Source: Nitrososphaerota archaeon | GTDB taxonomy: Archaea; Thermoproteota; Nitrososphaeria; Nitrososphaerales; CADDZS01 | DNA: 5,474 nucleotides | Assembly (NCBI GenBank): GCA_027886785.1 | Contig: JAPCJV010000157.1 | Coordinates: 1 to 5,474 of the forward strand | Direction: 5' to 3' | Shown here: positions 1-5,474 of the stretch, piece by piece | Layout: each line of letters starts with the position of its first letter | Numbering within the stretch: position 1 is the stretch's first letter | Notes under the pieces: generated by a model | Databases searched by the model: none | Told to the model about the DNA's origin: nothing | What the model saw: the letters and a program-made list of their open reading frames with translations, nothing else | Position numbers and translations under genes: made by a program

Positions 1-2
1 AC

Positions 3-170
3 TCCCACCGTCTTGTATACGCTCAGAAAAGCCACTTTCAAGATCCATGGACGATGGCAGTAGCTGATCTCAAGAAACGATTGCGTTCCGTAAGTCGGGG
101 CCGGAAAGCACTCGTGAAGTCCCAACGAACGCGATTTTCTTGTCTTTCAACAATTTCTGACAGAATATGA
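3..170 (+). CDS. Possible C-terminal end of an upstream gene (partial, unrecognised)
   Basis: A plus-strand frame is open from the left edge to a TGA at 168-170, giving about 55 residues with no start inside the window that must be used. The tail is helical and basic (for example ADLKKRLRSVSRGRK) and ends CLSTISDRI. I recognise no family. If real, it is the 3' end of a gene lying mostly left of the window, and it would sit 41 bases upstream of the dipeptidase on the same strand. The opposite strand is also open here (38-256), so openness alone is weak evidence. Treat it as a tentative partial gene. Confidence 0.27.
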   Translation, partial: SHRLVYAQKSHFQDPWTMAVADLKKRLRSVSRGRKALVKSQRTRFSCLSTISDRI

Positions 171-185
171 AGAAACAAAATTCCA

Positions 186-200
186 AAGCGTAAAATAAGC
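186..200 (+). promoter_or_regulatory. Candidate archaeal TATA box for the dipeptidase gene
   Basis: The stretch around 189-199 (GCGTAAAATAAGC) is the most A/T-rich, TATA-like sequence just before the dipeptidase. In archaea transcription usually starts about 25 bases after the TATA centre, here near 218-221. That falls after the GTG at 212 but just before the GTG at 224, so it would favour the later start. This is inferred from position and composition only. Confidence 0.28.
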
Positions 201-210
201 AGCTTTTCCG

Positions 211-215
211 GGTGA
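211..215 (+). promoter_or_regulatory. Shine-Dalgarno-like GGTGA that bears on the dipeptidase start
   Basis: GGTGA at 211-215 matches the core complementary to the 3' end of 16S rRNA and lies 8 bases before an in-frame GTG at 224. The longest-frame GTG at 212 lies inside this motif and has no ribosome binding site of its own. The motif therefore favours initiation at 224, which would shorten the protein by four residues and place the first metal-ligand His at residue 11, a typical position for M19 enzymes. Confidence 0.4.
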
Positions 216-1273
216 AAGTTCTCGTGGTTCCAACCCCGTTTTTGTTTGATCTCCACCAGGATTTGGCGCTCTACTTCTATTCCGGTGAGGGTTATGGTTA
301 TGAGAGCGACTCGTTTGAGAAAGACCTCCCCAACAGACAGGCTGACCTGCCTAAATTCCGGAGGGGCAATGTCAAGCTGGTCGTTTCCTCAGTTTTTCCC
401 TTGATGCGGACGCTTGACCCGGAAATTGCTGACCTGCTCACGCGTGGGTACGGGGGGCTGAATTCGGCTTTCTCGTCTACTTCGAGCACTCTTGTCGCGC
501 AGCATCTCATCAAGATCTATTATCAATTGCAGTCGCAATTTGGAGGTCGCATCAAGATAGTGAAGACCCAAGCGGACCTCCGAAGCATCCTGAGCGAACC
601 CGAAAAAACCGGATTTCTCTTAGCGTTAGAGGGTACCGAATCCGTGTCTGACCCTTCTGACCTCGAAATTTTTAGGCGTCTAGGAATCCGCAGCTTACAG
701 TTCACTTGGAACTTTGATACAAAGTACGCTTCATCCTGTATGTCCGAAAAGGATTACGGGTTGACGGGCGCTGGAATGAGACTACTAAGGCTGGCTAACG
801 AGCAAGGAATAATCTTGGATCTAGCTCACGCCGGAAAAAACACCTGTCTCGAAGTTTTGAAGCAAGCTAAATTGCCGGTTCTGATCAGCCACGCTAATGT
901 GGCCGGAGTGTTCAAGCACAGCAGAAATATCGATGATTCGGTGTTGGATGCCCTGAAGCTTAACGGCGGAGTGATCGGGCTCACTTTGATTCCAGACACC
1001 TACGGCAAACCGCATCCCGATGTGAAGGACCTTGTGCAGCATATACTCCACGTAAGGGATAATTTTGGAAAAGAGATTCTCGCGATTGGCACCGATTATT
1101 TTGGATTGTTCCCCCCAGACCAACCTCCAAGCGGGCTGGAAGACATTTCCAAATTCGCAAATTTATGGTATGAACTCCGGGCAAATGGATTCACGCAAGA
1201 GGAGATTGAAGCTATTTCGTTCCGCAACGCTTTGAGGGTCATCGAAGCAAATGCAAAAAACTGGGAGATCTAA
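212..1273 (+). CDS. Membrane dipeptidase-type metallopeptidase (peptidase family M19)
   Basis: This 353-residue protein belongs to the M19 (renal dipeptidase) family: TIM-barrel, binuclear zinc enzymes that hydrolyse dipeptides, including those with a C-terminal D-residue. The expected ligands are all visible: H15-x-D17 (DLHQD), bridging E140 (ALEGTE), H206 (LDLAH), H227 (ISHAN), the substrate-binding R238 with N239 and D241 (SRNIDD), and D295 in AIGTDYFG. The GLTGAGMRL segment at 183-191 matches the family pattern before the DLxH strand. Length is normal for prokaryotic members and there is no signal peptide or lipobox, so it should be cytoplasmic. An in-frame TAA at 191 limits the start to GTG 212 or GTG 224; the longer frame is given, but GGTGA at 211-215 favours 224. 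The gene converges on the membrane glycosyltransferase gene, with 84 bases between stops. The physiological substrate cannot be read from the sequence; D-amino-acid dipeptide or general peptide turnover is likely. Confidence 0.95.
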   Translation: MKVLVVPTPFLFDLHQDLALYFYSGEGYGYESDSFEKDLPNRQADLPKFRRGNVKLVVSSVFPLMRTLDPEIADLLTRGYGGLNSAFSSTSSTLVAQHLIKIYYQLQSQFGGRIKIVKTQADLRSILSEPEKTGFLLALEGTESVSDPSDLEIFRRLGIRSLQFTWNFDTKYASSCMSEKDYGLTGAGMRLLRLANEQGIILDLAHAGKNTCLEVLKQAKLPVLISHANVAGVFKHSRNIDDSVLDALKLNGGVIGLTLIPDTYGKPHPDVKDLVQHILHVRDNFGKEILAIGTDYFGLFPPDQPPSGLEDISKFANLWYELRANGFTQEEIEAISFRNALRVIEANAKNWEI

Positions 1274-1283
1274 CTCCTATTGA

Positions 1284-1290
1284 GAAAAAC
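1284..1290 (-). terminator. Candidate T-tract terminator after the membrane protein gene
   Basis: On the minus strand a run of five T (plus-strand A's at 1285-1289) lies about 70 bases past the stop of the membrane glycosyltransferase, with a shorter T4 at 1327-1330 nearer the stop. Archaeal termination commonly uses T-rich tracts without a hairpin, and no strong stem is seen here. The site lies in the convergent spacer just past the dipeptidase stop. Confidence 0.25.
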
Positions 1291-1357
1291 GGGTACAGTT
1301 GTAATTCGTTCCAGAACTTGCCACTCAAAATGAGCTGACGCATCTGGGCCATGTTGA

Positions 1358-2812
1358 TCATTGACTATTCTTTGATCGCAGATTCAATATCTTTAGGGCA
1401 TTCATTTTTCTAAACAACCTTCGAACTCCGGAATACCGCTTAATCACGAGAAAGAGGGAAATTGAGTAAAATATACTTGAAACGACGCCAGAAATTGCTA
1501 CAGGATGAATTGAATTTCCGTAGAATTGCGCAACTTTGGCCTGCTCGATCTGACCTAAGGGGCTCGCGTTCACGTCGTAAACGAACACAGGTGAGACAAA
1601 GTATAGGATATTGTAGGCGAGCGTGATGAAAACTACCGGAAGTACCGAATACAAGATTGCCTGAATATTTCTTTTGATTAACAGGAAAAACGGGATCAGC
1701 CAGTAGAAGTACTGCGGATTTACGTAATTGTACGAGAGGAAAACGAATAGAAGCAAAACCAGTGTGAGTTCTTCAATCGACAGTTCCTTTTTGTAGGCAA
1801 GTACCGCGACTAGGACAAAGGCTGGAATGCCAACGAAAAGAAAAACTGGAATCGGCGGCGAATGAAAAAGAGGAAGAACTTGCTGCCATGTAAGCCCATT
1901 CACCGAAAACTCTCCTGCATAAGTGGGAACTCCTCTTGCGTATACCAAGACAAAAATGGACTGCACTAGACTTCCATTGATCCCGTAGATCAGCACTGAA
2001 AACAAAATTGAAGGGAGAATCCAAAGAATTTCCCTCAGAGAATGTTTAAGGCCTGCATCTCCTTTCTTCAGGCGTTTAAGGAAAATTAGAGGGATGAGTA
2101 TCGCTGGCCAGATCTTAATTATAGCACCCAGGCCCGCAAAAAAATATGCAGTGCCATATCTATCTCGGGAAGCAAGGTAAACTGATCCCACGGCAAAGGC
2201 CGTCGCGATGGGGTCGATTTGTCCCCAAATGGAACTGATAAAAATAACAAACGGATTTGCTAACCAGAAAGTGGATGCCGCCCTCGTACCTATTTTCTTT
2301 GAAAGAATGTAGAAAATCGCAAACGCTGACAAGATCATCGGCACCTTCAGGATAAGCACCAGTATCGGAAGACTACTTGGAATGAATGTTTCCCAAACTT
2401 CGTACGGGTTCGCGAAGAATCCGGGATAAGTGAGAGAGCTATTGCTGGGAATGGGCGTTTTTGTGATGATGGAGTACAGAAGGAAACTCAACGAACTGTA
2501 CGGCACGTACCCCGGCGGATAAGCCCACTTCAAAGCACCAGGGAACATAGAGGGATTTCCCGAATAGAAGGGGTTGATTCCTTCAAGAAATCTTATTCCC
2601 GACGAATAGAGAAAATAAACATCGTATCGTTGTCCGGTTGGGGCGGCAAGGATTACGTATACTGCTGACGAAATGGCCAAGAAAATTTTTGTTGGAAGTA
2701 ACCTGCTTAATACTAGCAAAAGAATAGAGAAGGCAACTAACACTACCCAGATTGCGAGATCCTGAAAGACTCCGTTGGCATCTATAATTAGAGAACCGAT
2801 TTCGGCTGACAA
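1358..2812 (-). CDS. Polytopic membrane glycosyltransferase, GT-C / GT87-like (probable)
   Basis: The 484-residue product has about 11-12 hydrophobic segments, roughly at 20-39, 42-57, 104-118, 148-170, 186-210, 222-245, 262-285, 321-339, 349-363, 367-380, 386-407 and 437-457. Its motifs fit polyprenyl-phosphate-sugar dependent GT-C enzymes related to the GT87/DUF2029 and GPI-mannosyltransferase-like groups: acidic D64 after the first helices (QRYDVYF), G78-x-N80-P81, YPPG at 98-101, WGQIDP at 196-201, KIWP at 233-236, and NPQYFYW at 365-371. Such enzymes move mannose or another hexose from a lipid carrier, facing the outside, onto glycolipids or glycan precursors. Donor and acceptor cannot be told here. 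The C-terminal tail is basic (KRYSGVRRLFRK) and probably cytoplasmic. TTG at 2812 is the earliest start after an in-frame stop at 2834-2836 and has AGGT 8 bases upstream. The gene is on the same strand as the quinoprotein gene but 726 bases downstream of it, with its own promoter candidate. The GT-C call is firm as a fold class; the exact family is less sure. Confidence 0.82.
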   Translation of the reverse strand: MSAEIGSLIIDANGVFQDLAIWVVLVAFSILLLVLSRLLPTKIFLAISSAVYVILAAPTGQRYDVYFLYSSGIRFLEGINPFYSGNPSMFPGALKWAYPPGYVPYSSLSFLLYSIITKTPIPSNSSLTYPGFFANPYEVWETFIPSSLPILVLILKVPMILSAFAIFYILSKKIGTRAASTFWLANPFVIFISSIWGQIDPIATAFAVGSVYLASRDRYGTAYFFAGLGAIIKIWPAILIPLIFLKRLKKGDAGLKHSLREILWILPSILFSVLIYGINGSLVQSIFVLVYARGVPTYAGEFSVNGLTWQQVLPLFHSPPIPVFLFVGIPAFVLVAVLAYKKELSIEELTLVLLLFVFLSYNYVNPQYFYWLIPFFLLIKRNIQAILYSVLPVVFITLAYNILYFVSPVFVYDVNASPLGQIEQAKVAQFYGNSIHPVAISGVVSSIFYSISLFLVIKRYSGVRRLFRKMNALKILNLRSKNSQ

Positions 2813-2818
2813 CCGCCC

Positions 2819-2824
2819 TAACCT
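2819..2824 (-). promoter_or_regulatory. Weak ribosome binding site for the TTG start of the membrane glycosyltransferase
   Basis: Read on the minus strand, AGGTTA precedes the TTG at 2812; its AGGT core (2821-2824) is separated from the start codon by 8 bases, a normal spacing. It is a four-base match only, but it supports the TTG, which has no competing ATG upstream before the in-frame stop. Confidence 0.35.
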
Positions 2825-2843
2825 AGATGAGTTCTAGTAACAA

Positions 2844-2856
2844 AAAAGTTATAGTC
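2844..2856 (-). promoter_or_regulatory. Candidate TATA box for the membrane glycosyltransferase gene
   Basis: On the minus strand the sequence ACTATAACTTTTTT resembles an archaeal TATA box. Its centre, near 2851, is about 38 bases before the TTG start. Transcription starting about 25 bases downstream would give a leader of roughly 12-14 bases that includes the AGGT ribosome binding site, so the geometry is consistent. It also suggests that this gene is transcribed separately from the quinoprotein gene. No upstream BRE element is clear. Confidence 0.38.
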
Positions 2857-3043
2857 ATAGGAAATGCGAAAGCTGCTTGCCCACGGTCCTAGACGACACC
2901 ACTATATCAAGATCAACGATTTCCGCTCTCCGTACATTTGTCTGTCCTTCGAATGTGTGTGGCGGCCCGCCTGGGCTAACCGCGAAGATAGTGTATGCGC
3001 CTTGAATATTTTTCCGAGGCTTCTCTAGGAACTGCAAAGACAA
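2855..3043 (-). pseudogene. Possible remnant of a secreted Ig/regulatory-like domain, or a small hypothetical gene
   Basis: A 62-codon minus-strand frame can only start at TTG 3043 (or run from the stop at 3053-3055) and has no visible ribosome binding site. Its middle reads QGAYTIFAVSPGG and then QTNVRRAEIVDLDIVV. This resembles the last strands of carboxypeptidase-regulatory-like or Ig-like extracellular domains, in which G-x-Y-x-I is followed by a turn and an alternating hydrophobic closing strand. An intact domain of that type would be longer and would follow a signal peptide, which is absent, so a decayed 3' end of an exported-protein gene is the preferred reading. An overlapping frame starts at ATG (MPIIVFAVPREA) on the same strand and stops after 25 codons. 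The likeness was judged by eye only. Confidence 0.25.
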
Positions 3044-3082
3044 TAATTGGCATTATTGCAAAATGGGAAAGGATCTGAAAGT

Positions 3083-3131
3083 ACTCCGGACTCCCAACTA
3101 TGGTAGTAATAACTGTCGCATTGTCCGGAGT
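3083..3131. repeat. Perfect 9-bp inverted repeat with a 31-base spacer
   Basis: ACTCCGGAC at 3083-3091 is exactly mirrored by GTCCGGAGT at 3123-3131. The arms stop matching on both sides. The spacer contains a smaller ACTA-TGG-TAGT hairpin near 3097-3107, so transcribed RNA could fold into a stem with an inner stem-loop. The repeat lies in the gap, away from any gene start, so it is not an obvious operator. It could be a structured RNA, a binding site for a dimeric protein, or a relic of a mobile element. Confidence 0.5.
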
Positions 3132-3220
3132 TTAAGGAAATTAGACTCTGCGAGTTGCAAAAACCAAAAAGAAGGCCGACTTTGGAATGCATACCTCATT
3201 TTCATAATTTCTCTAAATTT

Positions 3221-3466
3221 CTAAACACGATTTAGGGCGGGCGAGTACTTTTTGGCCATCTCGAAATCTATCGGAAAGGGGAAACCATCGGTAGCGCTTA
3301 TTAGACGCGAGTACGTATTTCTCCCTAAAGATTGGCATCCTACCGTAAGCGAAACGAAGAGAAGGAAGTGAAGGGGCACAACCATCCGTTCAACGAGAAG
3401 TGCGGTCCACACTGCCCGCGGAATGAGCATTACAGAGGACCAGTTAAGAAGCCAGACTTTTTCCAC
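3221..3466 (-). pseudogene. Doubtful 81-codon minus-strand frame, unrecognised
   Basis: This frame starts at GTG 3466 without a clear ribosome binding site and ends at TAG 3221. The product has a hydrophobic central stretch (residues 28-43, VVPLHFLLFVSLTVG) and a polar tail ending in MAKKYSPALNRV. I recognise no family. It lies between the quinoprotein gene and the glycosyltransferase gene on their strand, so it could be a small membrane protein or decayed coding DNA. The opposite strand is also open across part of it (3225-3371), which lowers confidence that either is real. Confidence 0.2.
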
Positions 3467-3521
3467 AGGAAGAAGCAGTAGCGGTCAGGCTCTTCCGCCC
3501 ATTAGTCCGTCGCAGTGAAGG

Positions 3522-3532
3522 TGGCAAAAACC
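3522..3532 (-). terminator. Candidate T-tract terminator of the quinoprotein gene
   Basis: On the minus strand GGGTTTTTGCC begins about 6 bases after the TAA stop at 3539-3541; the five T's correspond to plus-strand A's at 3526-3530. The position and T-run suit an archaeal intrinsic terminator. There is no strong stem, and five T's is short, so the call is tentative. Confidence 0.3.
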
Positions 3533-3538
3533 CGTTCG

Positions 3539-5474
3539 TTATTTGACTGTGAGCTTGAAGGATACGGAAGCGCTTTGCCCATCCGTCCCTTTCGCTGTAA
3601 TTGAGATCGAATATGTGCCTATGTGAGTTGTTGGAGAAATTTTTAGCGAAAGTTTGACGCTTACTCCCGACGGTGAATCGGCGATCGGATTGGAGGACCA
3701 CGTGGCCTTTACCCCCGCGGGAAGGCCCTTTACCGATAGAGTAACCATCTGCGTCCCCCCAGTAATCTTTTCAGAAATTGCAATCATCGACCCCCTGCGA
3801 ACAGAGCCCGAGGTGGGATTTTCAAAAATCGTTACATGAGGAAGAAAACTGGTGGGAGAAAAAGCTTCAAGTTCCCCCGTTGCCGATGTGCCCATCGTCG
3901 TTTCAAACACGATTCCGTTCGTGATCGAAGGAGCTCCCCACGTCCATAGAACGGTTCCAGATCCACCTCCACTTGTGTCGTGATGCGACCAGAGTATTGA
4001 ACCATTGTAAGCATTTAGGGCATAGAGCGTGTGATTGCCATCCGAAGTATACACTACATCATTTGAGCTCGAAACCCCTCCGCTCAATCCGCCATTTGTA
4101 AAATTCATCGCCCAAACGATTTTTCCGCTAGAGGCGTTTACGGCAACGAGAGAAGAGTTCAAGTGATAACCGGGACACGAAGTAACAGAGAGCGTACAGT
4201 TTTGGGGTTTGTTTTGAGCTACCGTATAGATCATGTTGGTAACCGGATTAGCGGATGAGAAGGTGTTATCCCCTCCATCCATGCCCGGGAAAATTTTGGA
4301 GGGGGGAAACTCGCCCGCGGTTTCGTTGTCATTTTCATGGACCCCGACCTTGACTTTGTAAAACATCTTCCCGTTTGTAGCATTTAGAACAAAATAGTAT
4401 CCGACCTTCCCTCCGGCGCCGATCACCTTTGCCTCCCCTGCAGATCCATTGATTTGAGTGGTGAAAAGTTGGATCGGCATGCCCTGGTCGTGATCATTCT
4501 GGTCGCCGGGAACTTCCTGGAAATACCAGACGAGCTTCCCGTCGGTCGAATTGAGTGCAACCACGCTGTCAGAATAGAGGTTAGGATAAGCGGTCGTCCC
4601 GTTGGTGTATGTGGGCACACGCGCCATTACCTCGGAGGGAGTATTTCCCGGTGAAGGATTGCCAGTCCCGAAATAAATTATCCCTGTTGAGGGGTCCACC
4701 GCCGGGACGTTCCACACTGCGCCACCCCCACAGGCACATCCATTTGTTCCGTTGGTGCCCCACGAAGTACCGTAAAAGGACTGGTTGCTGCTCGTAGTGA
4801 TTGGAGAGGGGGGAACCGTGTAGAATGTCCACAACAACGCAAGTGTGGATTCGTTGAAAGCCCGGACAAGCCCGCGAGCGCCGTTGTCTCCTAGGGTTTC
4901 ACCCACTATCACTTTTCCTTCAAAGACAAGCGGCGTAGCTTCAGCCCCCTGATAATTAGTCAGAGAGCCCTGAACGTTCTGTACTATTGAAACGCTCCCT
5001 ATGACGGCTCCAGTTAGGGCATTCAACTTGAGCAGGAGATTCGAGAAGGTTCCCGCGAACACATTCCCGGCATCGATCGTTACACCCGATCTCGTCGAAA
5101 TGCCCCCGGTGGCGTTGCTGGGTCCATCGTTCCAGATCAGTATTCCGGTGGTTTCGTTGACTGCATAAATCGAGGAAGAGCTGGTGACGTACACTATGCC
5201 ATTGGAGACAACTGGCGTTCCACTCAAACCTCCAAGCTTATTTGATCCTAGTTTCAGAGACCATCTCAATGCTAGTGTCCCTACGTTTGACGCATTGATC
5301 AGGGACTGGTTACTGTATCCCGTGTTTTGCTGATTTTGGTTTTGAAACGACCACGATGCGTCACCCGGAATATGCTGTTGGAGTTGAATCCTCGACCCTA
5401 GTCCGAAAGCCGACAAGTAAGAAGGAAACAGGAAAGGTGTCGTTATGATTGAGAAGAATAATAATAACAAAATA
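3539..5474 (-). CDS. Secreted PQQ-dependent dehydrogenase-like beta-propeller with C-terminal Ig-like domain (5' partial)
   Basis: A quinoprotein alcohol dehydrogenase-type eight-bladed propeller, probably oxidising an alcohol or related substrate outside the cell. Residues are counted from TTG 5470. A hydrophobic signal segment (1-21) lacks a basic start and the frame is still open at 5474, so the true start lies beyond the edge. The propeller spans about 38-540. Its entry motif is WSFQNQNQQNTGYS, then IN and NVGTLALRW. Blade docking Trp are W70, W113, W214, W315, W453 and W494. Active-site features are GGGAVW ending at W253 (PQQ-stacking position), GTGNPSP with N271 as metal ligand, and GDQNDHD with D326 as likely catalytic Asp and D328 two residues on. 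The usual metal-ligand Glu near the RG motif (R199-G200) appears to be D195. There is no heme c motif, so an external electron acceptor would be needed. Residues 545-643 form an Ig-like domain (GLPAGV, GTYSISITA) with no membrane anchor after it. The protein has 18 sequons and four cysteines. Whether it binds PQQ or is only propeller-like is unproven. Confidence 0.9.
   Translation of the reverse strand, partial: ILLLLFFSIITTPFLFPSYLSAFGLGSRIQLQQHIPGDASWSFQNQNQQNTGYSNQSLINASNVGTLALRWSLKLGSNKLGGLSGTPVVSNGIVYVTSSSSIYAVNETTGILIWNDGPSNATGGISTRSGVTIDAGNVFAGTFSNLLLKLNALTGAVIGSVSIVQNVQGSLTNYQGAEATPLVFEGKVIVGETLGDNGARGLVRAFNESTLALLWTFYTVPPSPITTSSNQSFYGTSWGTNGTNGCACGGGAVWNVPAVDPSTGIIYFGTGNPSPGNTPSEVMARVPTYTNGTTAYPNLYSDSVVALNSTDGKLVWYFQEVPGDQNDHDQGMPIQLFTTQINGSAGEAKVIGAGGKVGYYFVLNATNGKMFYKVKVGVHENDNETAGEFPPSKIFPGMDGGDNTFSSANPVTNMIYTVAQNKPQNCTLSVTSCPGYHLNSSLVAVNASSGKIVWAMNFTNGGLSGGVSSSNDVVYTSDGNHTLYALNAYNGSILWSHHDTSGGGSGTVLWTWGAPSITNGIVFETTMGTSATGELEAFSPTSFLPHVTIFENPTSGSVRRGSMIAISEKITGGTQMVTLSVKGLPAGVKATWSSNPIADSPSGVSVKLSLKISPTTHIGTYSISITAKGTDGQSASVSFKLTVK

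Larger units (their letters stand above)
2813..3538. other. 726-base gap without a convincing intact gene
   Basis: Between the two minus-strand genes neither strand has a frame that looks like a complete known gene. The right part (3221-3466) and the left part (2855-3043) carry short minus-strand frames with poor starts, listed separately as possible remnants. The middle (3056-3220) is stop-rich, contains a 9-bp inverted repeat at 3083-3131, and has an A/T-rich patch at about 3195-3235. I saw no tRNA T-arm motif, no CRISPR-like repeats, no transposase fragment and no obvious box C/D pair. The A/T-rich patch and the inverted repeat are the only regulatory-looking structures. Confidence 0.6.

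Noticed and set aside
221..240. GTGGTTCCAACCCC considered as a tRNA T-arm
   Set aside because: It does not match the T-loop consensus, no acceptor or anticodon stem surrounds it, and it lies inside the dipeptidase coding start.
38..256. Minus-strand frame of 72 codons over the dipeptidase start
   Set aside because: It overlaps the N-terminal coding part of the well-supported dipeptidase and has no recognisable domain, so it is taken as an antisense shadow.
1356..1377. GATCA/TGATC 5-bp inverted repeat at the end of the glycosyltransferase gene
   Set aside because: The arms are only five A/T-rich bases, the loop is 12 bases, and it lies within coding sequence without a following T-run, so it is not a credible terminator.
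3225..3371. Plus-strand open stretch reading EYFLAISKSIGKGKPS and onward
   Set aside because: It looks mildly protein-like but has no good start or ribosome binding site, is under 50 codons, and competes with an open minus-strand frame over the same bases.
3654..3839. Plus-strand frame opposite the Ig-like domain of the quinoprotein
   Set aside because: It is antisense to conserved coding sequence and has no family likeness. The same applies to the plus-strand frames at 4454-4654 and 4609-4797.
4720..4745. Cysteine pair considered as a heme c site in the quinoprotein
   Set aside because: The sequence is C-A-C-G, not C-x-x-C-H, and no such motif occurs elsewhere in the protein, so it is not a quinohemoprotein.

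Overview
The window looks like a chromosomal segment from a prokaryote, most probably an archaeon. Three points support this: a secreted beta-propeller protein crowded with N-glycosylation sequons (Asn-X-Ser/Thr) and ending in an Ig-like domain; a neighbouring polytopic GT-C type glycosyltransferase of the kind used with lipid-linked sugars; and TATA-like boxes with short leaders rather than clear -35/-10 promoters. All three main genes appear to start at GTG or TTG. A Nitrososphaerota or Thermoplasmatota relative is possible, but the sequence does not fix the lineage.

Layout. Positions 1-170 hold an open plus-strand frame entering from the left edge, possibly the end of an upstream gene. Positions 212-1273 (+) encode a cytoplasmic M19 (renal dipeptidase type) metallopeptidase with every expected metal ligand. 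It converges on a minus-strand gene, 1358-2812, for a membrane protein of about 11-12 helices, probably a GT-C/GT87-like glycosyltransferase using a polyprenyl-phosphate sugar donor. Positions 2813-3538 are a 726-base gap with no convincing intact gene; it holds two doubtful minus-strand reading frames that may be gene remnants and a perfect 9-bp inverted repeat. Positions 3539-5474 (-) encode a secreted PQQ-type quinoprotein dehydrogenase-like beta-propeller that runs off the right edge.

How the genes may relate. The propeller carries 18 sequons, several created because the usual Asp of the blade motif (A-x-D-x-x-T-G-x-x-x-W) is Asn. The dipeptidase in the same window has none. A membrane glycosyltransferase lies downstream on the same strand, so a link between glycan assembly and a heavily glycosylated extracellular quinoprotein is a reasonable inference, but the 726-base gap and the glycosyltransferase's own promoter candidate argue against one operon. 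The dipeptidase seems unrelated and likely serves peptide turnover. No complete new defence or mobile system is visible; the most distinctive item is the sequon-rich quinoprotein with its Asp-x-Asp metal motif and unusual paired cysteines.
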